Shown here piece after piece: positions 18,695 to 26,180 of a DNA stretch of 64,000 bases. The first letter of the stretch is position 1. The number at the start of each line of letters is the position of its first letter. The position numbers were made by a program, and so were the translations under genes. Source of the stretch: Caenispirillum salinarum AK4. GTDB taxonomy: Bacteria; Pseudomonadota; Alphaproteobacteria; Rhodospirillales; Rhodospirillaceae. The notes beneath the pieces are model-generated. The model saw only the letters and a list, made by a program, of their open reading frames with translations, was not told where the DNA came from and ran no database searches. The stretch spans positions 102,187-166,186 of the forward strand of contig NZ_ANHY01000012.1 of NCBI RefSeq assembly GCF_000315795.1. Reading direction: 5' to 3'.

Positions 18695-18713
18695 CGTTTT
18701 CATTCGTTTTCAT
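18695..18713. repeat. tandem 9-base repeat in the rpoH-SDR intergenic region
   Basis: CGTTTTCAT occurs twice, at 18695-18703 and 18705-18713, separated by one T. The centre-to-centre distance is 10 bases, one helical turn, which fits a direct-repeat protein-binding site in the shared upstream region of rpoH and the SDR gene. Confidence 0.5.
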
Positions 18714-18743
18714 ACGTCGGCCACGCGGCATATGACATTTCCA

Positions 18744-18772
18744 CGATCTCCGACGGGCCCGCCGTGCGTAGA
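18744..18772 (+). promoter_or_regulatory. predicted RpoE (ECF11)-type promoter of the SDR gene
   Basis: CGATCT (18744-18749), 17 bases, then CGTAGA (18767-18772). Spacing equals that before rpoE and differs by one from that before the photolyase. Transcription would start at or within a base or two of the ATG at 18780, so the message would be leaderless or nearly so. Confidence 0.5.
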
Positions 18773-18779
18773 ATCGGGT

Positions 18780-19571
18780 ATGACGGACAAATCCACGGCA
18801 GGACGCAGACAGCGCACGGTCAACGGCACCCGGGTCGCCTGGGTGACCGGCGCGGGCAAGGGCATCGGCCGGGCCCTGGCGCTGGAACTGGCGCGGCGCG
18901 GGGTCACGGTTGCCGTATCCGCCCGCACCGAGGCGGACCTGGAGACCCTGGCGGCGGAGCATCCCCGGCTCCATCCGTTCCCGGTCGACGTGACCGACGA
19001 GGCCGCCATGGCGGCGACCGCCGAGGCAATCCGCCGCGACCTTGGCGAGGTGGATCTGGCGGTGTTCAACGCCGGCACGCACAAGCCCGTCGACGGCCGG
19101 ACGTTCTCCGCCCAGCCGTTCCGCACGCTCATGGAGGTCAACGTCATGGGCGTCATCCACGGGCTGGCGGCGGTGGTGCCGCGCATGGTGGCGCGGCGCG
19201 CGGGCCACGTGGCGATCATGGGATCAGTGAGCGGCTATCGCGGACTCCCCACGGCCGCCGCCTACGGCGCGAGCAAGGCCGCGCTCAACAACATGGCCGA
19301 GGCGCTCAAGCCCGAACTGGAGTCCTGCGGCGTGTCCGTGTCGATCATCAATCCGGGCTTCGTGCGCACGCCGCTGACCGATCGGAACGACTTTCACATG
19401 CCGTTTCTTGTGGAGCCTGAATACGCTGCTGAAAAAATCGTGCGGGGACTTGAGGCAAAGCGGTTCGAAATTGCATTCCCGTTCCGTATGGCGGTCTTTA
19501 TGAAGCTGGCAAAAGTACTGCCACAAGGGTTGTATTTCGCGCTTACACGGCGCATGGTCCGACACCGATAG
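18780..19571 (+). CDS. short-chain dehydrogenase/reductase
   Basis: This 263-residue NAD(P)-dependent SDR has the Rossmann motif TGAGKGIG (residues 23-30), NAG at FNAGTHKP, the catalytic Ser in GSVSGYRG and Tyr/Lys in YGASK, followed by NPGFVRTPLT. The C-terminal region (FPFRMAVFMKLAKVLP) is amphipathic and could associate with membrane. The start at 18780 is taken because it follows the predicted RpoE promoter; no Shine-Dalgarno is visible. Codon use becomes more AT-rich after 19400. A related SDR belongs to the conserved gene set near cfa in ChrR-controlled loci. The substrate is unknown, perhaps a lipid. Confidence 0.88.
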   Translation: MTDKSTAGRRQRTVNGTRVAWVTGAGKGIGRALALELARRGVTVAVSARTEADLETLAAEHPRLHPFPVDVTDEAAMAATAEAIRRDLGEVDLAVFNAGTHKPVDGRTFSAQPFRTLMEVNVMGVIHGLAAVVPRMVARRAGHVAIMGSVSGYRGLPTAAAYGASKAALNNMAEALKPELESCGVSVSIINPGFVRTPLTDRNDFHMPFLVEPEYAAEKIVRGLEAKRFEIAFPFRMAVFMKLAKVLPQGLYFALTRRMVRHR

Positions 19572-19591
19572 AGGGCTGCGGAGTGTCGAGC

Positions 19592-20050
19592 ATGAGAACG
19601 ACACAGGAAGAGGTGCGGATAGCCGGGTTCGAGGCCTATGCGAACCTGCTGGCCTCCCTGCGTCCGGAAACCCTGCCCGAAATGCGCCGGGTGACCGCCG
19701 AAAACGTGCGCTTCAAGGACCCGTTCCACGATGTCCAGGGCCGCGGCGCCATGCTGGCGTTGCTGGAGCGCACCTTTCAGGACGTCGGCGACGTCACGTT
19801 CACCATCACCCATCGCTGCATGGCCGAGCAGGGCGACGTCGGATTCCTTCGCTGGCACATGAGCGGACGCCTGCGCAAGCTGGGCGGCCGGGCCTGGTCG
19901 GCCGACGGCATGACAGAGGTGCACCTGGACACCCAGGGGATGGTCACCGCCCATATCGACTACTGGGACGCCGCCTCCGGCCTCTACGAGATGCTGCCGG
20001 TGATCGGGCCGGTGCTGCGCTTCATTCGGCGGCGGATCGCCGCGTTCTGA
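19592..20050 (+). CDS. NTF2/SnoaL-like protein
   Basis: This 152-residue protein has a small cone-fold pattern: a helical start (GFEAYANLLASLRPETLPEM), then ENVRFKDPFHDVQGR, FLRWHMSG and MVTAHIDYWDAASGLYEMLP, typical of NTF2-like nuclear transport/ketosteroid-isomerase-like proteins. ATG 19592 is preferred over a GTG at 19583 because GCGGAG lies 9 bases before it. It follows the SDR by 20 bases and is probably cotranscribed. Its 3' end overlaps the convergent DUF3833 gene by 29 bases. Companion genes of this type occur in ChrR-regulated clusters; the function is undetermined. Confidence 0.8.
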   Translation: MRTTQEEVRIAGFEAYANLLASLRPETLPEMRRVTAENVRFKDPFHDVQGRGAMLALLERTFQDVGDVTFTITHRCMAEQGDVGFLRWHMSGRLRKLGGRAWSADGMTEVHLDTQGMVTAHIDYWDAASGLYEMLPVIGPVLRFIRRRIAAF

Positions 20051-20609
20051 GGCTGTCGGCCACCGGCCCTTGCGCTGGGGCGGCCGTGACGCCCGAAGCC
20101 GCCGCGATCTCCGCGTCGCCCTCGGCCGTCTTGCTGTAGGCGATGGAAACCGTGCCGACGTCCAGCCCCCATTTCGACACCGTGGCTCGGTTGAGCAGTA
20201 CCCCGCCGGGCTGGAGGAACATCCAGTCGTCGAACGCCAGCTTGACGGTCCGGCCGCCCATGGGCACCGCCAGCGCATAGCGCCAGTGAAAGGCGTTCCC
20301 CAGGCAGCGGCCGTGCGCCGCGCCGATCACATCGCCGGCCCAGCCTTCGTAGCGGCCGCCGTCGTGGCGCCGCAGTGTCCAGGTGCGCGTCTCGGTGGAG
20401 CCGTCGTCGTACCGGAAGCTCTCGTCCAGGATCAGGTGGCGTAATCCCGGGTCCCAGATCCCGGCGATGTCCACCACGAACTGCCGGCGCAGCCCGCCGA
20501 ACCGATCGAGGAACAAGCCCCAGGCGCGGGTCCGGCCGGCGAAATAATCCTCCGGCGCAAACCGTGGCGTCTGGTTCCGAAAATCCTCGATGCGCATCAC
20601 TCTCACCAT
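20022..20609 (-). CDS. DUF3833-family protein
   Basis: This 195-residue protein resembles the DUF3833 lipocalin-like family: FAPEDYFAGRTRAWGLFLDRFG near the start, then FRYDDGSTETRTWTL, YEGWAGDVIG and the conserved MFLQPGGVLLNRATVSKWGL. Many homologues carry a lipobox, but none is visible here, so a cytoplasmic or non-lipidated location is possible. ATG 20609 is reported; an ATG at 20597 is also usable. It is the last gene of the minus-strand set FAD oxidoreductase, DUF1365, cfa, DUF3833, 42 bases after cfa. A lipid-related role is inferred from context. Confidence 0.8.
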   Translation of the reverse strand: MVRVMRIEDFRNQTPRFAPEDYFAGRTRAWGLFLDRFGGLRRQFVVDIAGIWDPGLRHLILDESFRYDDGSTETRTWTLRRHDGGRYEGWAGDVIGAAHGRCLGNAFHWRYALAVPMGGRTVKLAFDDWMFLQPGGVLLNRATVSKWGLDVGTVSIAYSKTAEGDAEIAAASGVTAAPAQGPVADSLRTRRSAAE

Positions 20610-20651
20610 TCGTCCCGTTTCCAGAGGTACGGGAAGACCGGAGAGGGTGGA

Positions 20652-21917
20652 TCACGCTGCCGGGCGCCGCAGACCAAGCTGCACCACGTCGATGGTGCCG
20701 GCGCGGAAGCCGGCCTCGCAGTAGCACAGATAGTAGGTCCACAGCCGCCGGAACGCCTCGTCGAAGCCTTCCTGCGCGATGGCGGGCCACTCCTGCTGAA
20801 AGGCGGCCCGCCAGCGGCGCAGCGTTTCGGCGTAGTGGGGGCCGACGGCGTCTTCCGCCGTCACGGCCAGGCCGGTGCCGGTCAGCCCGTCCCGCAGGCG
20901 CGACGGGCTGGGCAGCATGCCGCCGGGAAAGATGTGCTTCTGGATGAAGTCCGTTCCCCGGCGGTAGCGGTCGAAGCGGTCCTCGGCGATGGTGATGACC
21001 TGCAGCGCCGCCCGGCCACCGGGTCTCAGGCGGTCGTGGCACACGCGGAAGTACTGCGGCCAGTGCTCCTCGCCGACGGCCTCGAACATCTCGATGGAGG
21101 CCAGGGCATCGTAAGTGCCGGTGACGTCGCGGTAGTCCTGCAGGCGGATGTCCACCCGGTCCGCCAGCCCCGCCTCGCGCACGGCCCGGGTGGCCCAGGC
21201 GTGCTGCTCGGTCGACAGGGTCAGGCCGGTGACGCGGCAGCCGTGGGTGCGGGCCAGATGAATGGCAAAGCCGCCCCAGCCGCAGCCGATCTCCAGCACA
21301 TGGTCGCCGGGACCGACATCCAGCAGGGCCGCCAGGCGGGCGTGCTTCGCCGCCTGCGCTTCGTCCAGCGCCTGGCCGGGGCGGTCGAACAGGGCACAGG
21401 AGTAGGTCATGGAGGAATCCAGCCACCGGCGATAGAATCCGTTCCCCAGGTCGTAGTGGTAGGCGATGTTGCGCCGGCTGCCGGTCCGCGAGTTGCGGCG
21501 CAGGCGGTGCATCATCCGGTTGAGCCCGCGCGCCAGCGGACGGCCCTTGAAGCGGGTCTCCAGGGCGTGGGTGTGGCGGGCGGCCAGTTCCACCAGGGCG
21601 GTCAGGTTGGGACTGTCCCAGGCGCCGTCACGATAGGCCTCGGCGAAGGCGACCGTCCCGCCGGCGACCAGCCGCCGCAGGCAATCGACGTCGCGCAGAT
21701 GGATTTCGCCGTGAGGTCCCGGATGCTCGGACTCGAAGACGGCACGCCGGCCCTCCGGGTCCACCAGCGTCAGGCGGCCCACTTCCAGCCGGTGCAGGAA
21801 GGGCAGTACGGCCCGGCCCCAAGGCCCCAGGCGCGGCGGCGGCGTCTGCCGGTCGCGCGCGAGCGCCTGGGCGGCGGGGGCCGTGTAGGTGGCGGCGGCG
21901 GTGTCGGATGGCGGCAT
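20652..21917 (-). CDS. cfa: cyclopropane-fatty-acyl-phospholipid synthase family methyltransferase
   Basis: This 421-residue SAM-dependent enzyme methylenates or methylates double bonds of membrane phospholipid acyl chains. It has the N-terminal lipid-binding part and SAM motif LEIGCGWGG (residues 208-216). Residues matching the bicarbonate site of the E. coli enzyme are present: Cys174 in TYSCALFD, Glu in SIEMFEAVG, His in FIQKHIFPGG and Tyr in LCYCEAGF. In Rhodobacter sphaeroides such enzymes belong to the RpoE-ChrR response and to furan-fatty-acid formation. Its product here could be a cyclopropane, methylated or furan-precursor lipid. It lies 52 bases after DUF1365. Confidence 0.9.
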   Translation of the reverse strand: MPPSDTAAATYTAPAAQALARDRQTPPPRLGPWGRAVLPFLHRLEVGRLTLVDPEGRRAVFESEHPGPHGEIHLRDVDCLRRLVAGGTVAFAEAYRDGAWDSPNLTALVELAARHTHALETRFKGRPLARGLNRMMHRLRRNSRTGSRRNIAYHYDLGNGFYRRWLDSSMTYSCALFDRPGQALDEAQAAKHARLAALLDVGPGDHVLEIGCGWGGFAIHLARTHGCRVTGLTLSTEQHAWATRAVREAGLADRVDIRLQDYRDVTGTYDALASIEMFEAVGEEHWPQYFRVCHDRLRPGGRAALQVITIAEDRFDRYRRGTDFIQKHIFPGGMLPSPSRLRDGLTGTGLAVTAEDAVGPHYAETLRRWRAAFQQEWPAIAQEGFDEAFRRLWTYYLCYCEAGFRAGTIDVVQLGLRRPAA

Positions 21918-21969
21918 GTCGGCGGGCGGTCCGTGTCTCGTCGTCGGTGTCGGTGGGGAGTTGCCGCGG

Positions 21970-22800
21970 TCAGGCCGCGTGGCCTTCGCCGCGGGCGGGG
22001 TCGCGCCCGACCACCGTCACCAGCCGGTCGGGCGCGGGCGGTCGGGGTTGCAGCGGCACCTTCTTGCGCCACAGCCTGAGCGCCTCCCAGTGAATGCCGG
22101 CGACGACCTTGGCGGTCATCAGCGGGTGCCGCCCCACCGCACCGGCGATGGTCGCGTCGGTCAGCGGGCGGGCGCGGCCGGTAAACGAGGCGTGCAGGAT
22201 CTTTTCTCCGCTGTCGCGGTCGTGTTCGTCGATGGCCACCGTCACCGCCGCGCCGGGCGGACGCAGGGTGAAGCGGTACTCCATGGACATGGGCATGAAA
22301 GGCGAGACGTAGAAGTCCTTGGCCGCCTTCTGCCGCACGGCGCCGCCCTCCGTCGCCTCCGTCGCCTCGGCGGGGATCAGGTAGACGCGGCGCTGGCCGA
22401 AGGTGTTGTTGACTTCGTGCAGCACGGCGGCCAGCGATCCGTCGGCGCGGTGGCACCAGTAGACGCTCAAGGGATTGAAGGCGTAACCCCACAGCCGCGG
22501 ATAGCACAGCAGCCGCACGCGACCGCCGTCACCGAGGTCGATGCCTGCCGCCGCCAGCTCGGCGTCGACCCAGCGGCGCAGGGGCGTGCCGTCGCCGGGG
22601 CCGTGGTCGCGGTCGTGCAGCGACAGGACGGCCCTGCGGTTGTGCCCGAACAGCCGCAGGCGCGTGTCCAGCGCCGGCAGGGCGTCCAGGTCCGCCAGCA
22701 GCGAGAACACCCGGTAGCGCAACAGGTGCGCGCGCGGAGTGAAACGGCGGTGGATGACGGTGCCGGTGTAAAGGGCGCCGTCGGGGGCGTCCGTCGTCAT
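21970..22800 (-). CDS. DUF1365 family protein
   Basis: This 276-residue protein of COG3496 shows conserved segments: YTGTVIHRRFTPRAHLLRYRVF at the start, LCYPRLWGYAFNPLSVYWC in the middle, LHEVNNTFGQRR, and KDFYVSPFMPMSMEYRF, given here piecewise. The invariant HxxR and NPLSVYWC features are intact. Start ATG 22800 overlaps the stop of the FAD oxidoreductase by 4 bases, so the two are coupled. The family nearly always sits with cfa and this oxidoreductase, and genes of this block are reported to be needed for furan fatty acid and ChrR turnover in Rhodobacter. The exact reaction is not known to me. Confidence 0.88.
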   Translation of the reverse strand: MTTDAPDGALYTGTVIHRRFTPRAHLLRYRVFSLLADLDALPALDTRLRLFGHNRRAVLSLHDRDHGPGDGTPLRRWVDAELAAAGIDLGDGGRVRLLCYPRLWGYAFNPLSVYWCHRADGSLAAVLHEVNNTFGQRRVYLIPAEATEATEGGAVRQKAAKDFYVSPFMPMSMEYRFTLRPPGAAVTVAIDEHDRDSGEKILHASFTGRARPLTDATIAGAVGRHPLMTAKVVAGIHWEALRLWRKKVPLQPRPPAPDRLVTVVGRDPARGEGHAA

Positions 22801-24185
22801 GCCGACACCTCCTCGGCGTCCGGGAAGGGCCGGGGACGGTCGCGCAGGGGAATGCGGCCCGACTCGTTCTCCACGGCCCACGGCCGACGCACCCCGCCAA
22901 GCTGCTCGGCCACCGCAAGGCCCGCCTGCAGGCCGTCCTCATGGAAGCCGGCGCCGAACCAGGCGCCGCAGAACCAGGTGTTGCGCCGCCCCTGCAAGCC
23001 CCAGAGCAGGTCCCGCGCGCGGGCGGCACGGCTGTCGAACAGCGGGTGGCGGTAGGGGATGCGCGCCAGGACCGCTTCATCGCGCGGAGGCGTGTCCGGG
23101 TTCAGGGTAACGAACAGGTCGGTCTTCGTCGCCAGCGGCTGCAGGCGGTTCATCCAGTAGGTGACGCAGACCGCCGCACGGCCGTCGCGACCCGCGTGGG
23201 ACAGGTAGTTCCAACTTGCCCAGGCCTTGCGCCGGCACGGCATCAGGCCCGGATCGGTGTGCAGCCAGGCCTCGTTGGGCTGGGTGCGGAAGGCGTCCAG
23301 CACGGCCGTCTCGCGGGCCGACGGATCGCGGAGCAGCGGCAGGGCCTGGTCGGCATGGCAGGCGAGCACCACATGGTCGAAGCGTTCGACGCCGCCGTCG
23401 GTGTCGACTACGGTGCACGGACCCCGCGGCTGCCGCCGGACCTCCACCGCCCCGACGCCCAGGCGCAGGCCGCCGGCAAGGGGCGCGGCGAGACGGCTGA
23501 CGTATTCCCGGCTGCCGCCCGCGACCGTGCGCCACACGGGTCGGTCGCGCAGCTTGAGCAGCCCGTGGTTGTCGCAGAACCGGATGAACTCCGTCGCCGG
23601 ATGCCCGCGCATGTCCTCCACCGCCGCCGACCAGATGGCCGCACCCATGGGCAGAAGATGGTCGTTGACGAAGGGGGCGCCGTAGCCCTCGCGATCCAGG
23701 TACTCGCCCAGCGTCAGCGCCTCGGCCCCCGGCTCGACCAGCAGACCGGGCGCAGTGCGATAGAAGCGCACCAGGTCGCGCAGCATGGACCAGAAGCGGG
23801 GGCGCAGGATGTTCCGGCGTTGCGCGAAGAGGGTCGCGCGGGAGGTCGATCCCGCGTACTCCAGCCTGCCGTGATCGATCGAGACGCCGAAACTCATGTC
23901 GCTGTCGGCCGTCGGCACGCCCAGGTGACCGAACAGCGACCGCAGGTTCGGGTAGGTGGTGTCGTTGTAGACGATGAAGCCGGTGTCCACCGCGACCGGT
24001 CCCTCGGGCGTGGGAACCGTCACCGTGTTGGAATGGCCGCCGGGTCGCGTATCCTTCTCATAGACCGTCACGTCGTGGCGCTGTGACAAAAGCCACGCGC
24101 AGGACAGCCCGGCGATGCCCGATCCCACGACGGCAACGCGCAGACGCCGGCCGGCGGGCGGGGGAGCGGGACTGGCTTCCTGCAT
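22797..24185 (-). CDS. FAD-dependent amine-oxidase-like oxidoreductase (COG2907)
   Basis: This 462-residue flavoprotein has the N-terminal dinucleotide motif VGSGIAGLSCAW (GxGxxG at 21-26), YEKDTRPGGHSNT, VDTGFIVYN, and near the C-terminus FCGAWFGAGFHEDGLQAG. It is the COG2907 branch that accompanies DUF1365 and cfa. A desaturation or oxidation step in fatty-acid modification is a reasonable inference. It is the first gene of the minus-strand lipid operon, divergent from rpoE across 283 bases. I did not find a clear RpoE-type promoter for this direction. Confidence 0.88.
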   Translation of the reverse strand: MQEASPAPPPAGRRLRVAVVGSGIAGLSCAWLLSQRHDVTVYEKDTRPGGHSNTVTVPTPEGPVAVDTGFIVYNDTTYPNLRSLFGHLGVPTADSDMSFGVSIDHGRLEYAGSTSRATLFAQRRNILRPRFWSMLRDLVRFYRTAPGLLVEPGAEALTLGEYLDREGYGAPFVNDHLLPMGAAIWSAAVEDMRGHPATEFIRFCDNHGLLKLRDRPVWRTVAGGSREYVSRLAAPLAGGLRLGVGAVEVRRQPRGPCTVVDTDGGVERFDHVVLACHADQALPLLRDPSARETAVLDAFRTQPNEAWLHTDPGLMPCRRKAWASWNYLSHAGRDGRAAVCVTYWMNRLQPLATKTDLFVTLNPDTPPRDEAVLARIPYRHPLFDSRAARARDLLWGLQGRRNTWFCGAWFGAGFHEDGLQAGLAVAEQLGGVRRPWAVENESGRIPLRDRPRPFPDAEEVSA

Positions 24186-24262
24186 GAAACGACGATCCGA
24201 TGTATCCAGTGGCGCGGTTGGGCGTTACGGTACCCGTAAGGATATCGTTATGGGAATGATAT

Positions 24263-24276
24263 GATCGGTCACGATC
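24263..24276. promoter_or_regulatory. small inverted repeat in the rpoE / lipid-operon intergenic region
   Basis: GATCG and CGATC are separated by GTCA, giving TGATC-like boxes facing in both directions in the middle of the 283-base divergent region. It may mark a binding site or -35 elements, but no suitable -10 follows on either strand. Confidence 0.25.
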
Positions 24277-24324
24277 CGGTTTCCAAGATTTTCGTCACTC
24301 GATACTGGATGAATGCGCGGTCTG

Positions 24325-24353
24325 TGATCCACCATTGGACGAGGCCGCGTAAG
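24325..24353 (+). promoter_or_regulatory. predicted autoregulatory RpoE (ECF11)-type promoter of rpoE-chrR
   Basis: TGATCC (24325-24330), 17 bases, then CGTAAG (24348-24353). It is the best match of the three promoters of this shape in the window. The start would fall near 24360, giving a leader of about 110 bases before the ATG at 24469. Confidence 0.65.
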
Positions 24354-24468
24354 GGAGGGCATGAGTGTCCAGACAGCACACACAGGCGAGGCCAAGCCGT
24401 CGCCCCCGCCCATGGGCCCCGCGGGCAGTCGCGCCGGCGGCGCCGGTTTCACGCGCCGGAGGTCGGCC

Positions 24469-25044
24469 ATGACTTTTCCGGTGAATGAGGAGTTGTCCAA
24501 GCTCGACGCAGGGGCCTGCCTCGTCGCCGTCGGGCGGGATCGGGACAAGCAGGCTTTCGCCCGCCTGTTCCAGCATTACGCGCCCCGCCTGAAGGCCTAC
24601 ATGCGCCGGCTCGGCGCCGACGACACTCAGGCCGAGGAAGTGGCGCAGGAGGCCATGGTCTCGGTCTGGCGCAAGGCTCATCTCTATGATCCGGCGAAAG
24701 CCGCGGCCGGCACCTGGATCTTCGCGGTGGCCCGTAACCTGCGGATCGACCTCATCCGGCGTGAAAAGCGCCCGGAGCTTGACCCCGACGATCCGGCGCT
24801 GACACCGGACGAGACACCGCGGGCCGACGACAGCGTCGGGGCCCGGCAGAGAGAGGACCTGGTGCGAGAGGCGATCCGCACCCTGCCGCCGGAACAGGCG
24901 GAGGTCATACGGCTCAGTTTCTACGAAGAAAAGCCGCATTCCGAGATCGCCGAGGAACTGAATCTGCCGCTGGGCACGGTGAAATCCCGGCTGCGGCTTG
25001 CCTTCCGCAAGGTGCGGTCGGTATTGGGAGACGACGTGGAATGA
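24469..25044 (+). CDS. rpoE: ECF sigma factor, RpoE of the ChrR-controlled type (ECF11)
   Basis: This 191-residue extracytoplasmic-function sigma factor has region 2 at about 28-100 (FARLFQHYAPRLKAYMRRLG, EEVAQEAMVSVWRKA, GTWIFAVARNLRIDLIRRE) and region 4 at about 130-185 (TLPPEQAEVIRLSFYEEKPH, IAEELNLPLGTVKSRLRLAF). The open frame begins at 24361, but the ATG at 24469 has GGAGGT at ideal spacing and begins the conserved part. It overlaps chrR by 4 bases (ATGA). In Rhodobacter and Caulobacter this pair responds to singlet oxygen or heavy metals. A promoter of its own type upstream indicates autoregulation. Confidence 0.93.
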   Translation: MTFPVNEELSKLDAGACLVAVGRDRDKQAFARLFQHYAPRLKAYMRRLGADDTQAEEVAQEAMVSVWRKAHLYDPAKAAAGTWIFAVARNLRIDLIRREKRPELDPDDPALTPDETPRADDSVGARQREDLVREAIRTLPPEQAEVIRLSFYEEKPHSEIAEELNLPLGTVKSRLRLAFRKVRSVLGDDVE

Positions 25045-25703
25045 TCAAGATCCATCATCACCCCGGCGACGACTTGCTGGTGGCCTACGCGGCGGGCAGC
25101 CTGGACGAAGGCCTGTCGTTGATGGTGGCCACCCACACGGCGCTCTGCCCGGCCTGCCGTGCCCGGGTTGCCGAAGCCGAAGCAATCGGCGGCGTCCTGG
25201 TGGAGGACATGGAGCCCGATGTTCTGTCGGAAGACAGCCTTGCGGCGGTCATGGCGCGGCTGGACGAGCCCGAGCCGGTGCCCATAAGCAAATCCGCGCC
25301 CGAGGTCGACGCCGCCACGCGCGACCTGATTCCCGAACCGTTGCGGTCCTACCTCAAGGGCGGGATCGACAGCCTGCCGTGGCGCTCCATGGGGCCGGCG
25401 GTGAAGGGCCTGGACCTGCCGGTGTCAGGCATGTCGAAGGCGCGCCTGTTTCGCATCAAGCCGGGCGCGGCCATGCCGCAGCACAGCCATAACGGCCCCG
25501 AGTACACGATGGTCCTGGCCGGCGGGTTCTCCGACGAGATGGGCAGCTTCGCCCGCGGCGATGTGGCCTGCGCCGACGAAAGCATGCTCCACCAGCCGGT
25601 GGCGGACGAGGGTGAGCCCTGCCTGTGCCTGGCCGTGACCGATGCCCCCTTGCGGTTTACCGGCGTGGTGCCCAGACTCTTTCAACCGTTCTTCGGGATC
25701 TGA
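25041..25703 (+). CDS. chrR: ChrR-type zinc anti-sigma factor
   Basis: This 220-residue two-domain anti-sigma factor sequesters RpoE. The N-terminal zinc anti-sigma domain has a His cluster at 5-7, His32, Cys36 and Cys39. The C-terminal cupin has His148, His150, Glu154 and His184, the zinc ligand pattern of Rhodobacter ChrR shifted by a constant 7 residues. The C194/C196 pair also fits. All positions expected for singlet-oxygen sensing are therefore intact. The start overlaps rpoE by 4 bases, giving tight stoichiometry, and a strong terminator follows at 25731-25762. Confidence 0.95.
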   Translation: MIKIHHHPGDDLLVAYAAGSLDEGLSLMVATHTALCPACRARVAEAEAIGGVLVEDMEPDVLSEDSLAAVMARLDEPEPVPISKSAPEVDAATRDLIPEPLRSYLKGGIDSLPWRSMGPAVKGLDLPVSGMSKARLFRIKPGAAMPQHSHNGPEYTMVLAGGFSDEMGSFARGDVACADESMLHQPVADEGEPCLCLAVTDAPLRFTGVVPRLFQPFFGI

Positions 25704-25730
25704 CCGGTTCCGGGGGCAACCCCTATCCGG

Positions 25731-25762
25731 CGGCCGGCGGTGGATCATCGCCGGCCGTTTTT
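25731..25762 (+). terminator. intrinsic terminator of rpoE-chrR
   Basis: A perfect 9-base stem CGGCCGGCG / CGCCGGCCG with a 9-base loop is followed directly by five T residues (25758-25762). It separates chrR from msrB, so msrB needs its own promoter or read-through. Confidence 0.8.
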
Positions 25763-25785
25763 GCATGTGAGACGGAGGTGCGGCC

Positions 25786-26175
25786 ATGGAAAAGATCGTC
25801 AAGTCCGACGAGGAATGGCGCGAACTGCTCACCCCCGAGCAGTACCGCGTCACTCGTAAGAAGGGCACCGAACGGCCGTTCACCGGCGAGTTCTGCCACG
25901 CCCACGAGCCCGGCCTCTACGGCTGCGTCTGCTGCGGCCTGCCCCTGTTCGACAGCCGCACCAAGTTCGAAAGCGGCACCGGCTGGCCCAGCTTTACCGC
26001 ACCGGTGGAGCCCGACCATGTACGGGAGGAGAGGGACACCTCCTATGGCATGGTGCGCGTCGAGGTGCTATGCAATCGGTGTGACGCGCACCTGGGGCAC
26101 GTGTTCGACGACGGGCCGGCGCCCACGGGCCTGCGTTACTGCATCAACTCCGCCGCCCTGACAAAGCTGGAATAG
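25786..26175 (+). CDS. msrB: peptide-methionine (R)-S-oxide reductase
   Basis: This 129-residue enzyme repairs oxidised methionine in proteins by reducing the R-sulfoxide with thioredoxin. The structural zinc cysteines form two CxxC pairs at 47/50 and 96/99, the substrate motif GTGWPSF is at 65-71, and the catalytic cysteine is Cys119 in RYCINSAAL. Length is normal for the family. GGAGG lies just upstream of the ATG. Its position after chrR fits an oxidative-damage theme, but the terminator in between argues for separate expression. Confidence 0.95.
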   Translation: MEKIVKSDEEWRELLTPEQYRVTRKKGTERPFTGEFCHAHEPGLYGCVCCGLPLFDSRTKFESGTGWPSFTAPVEPDHVREERDTSYGMVRVEVLCNRCDAHLGHVFDDGPAPTGLRYCINSAALTKLE

Positions 26176-26180
26176 CATCC

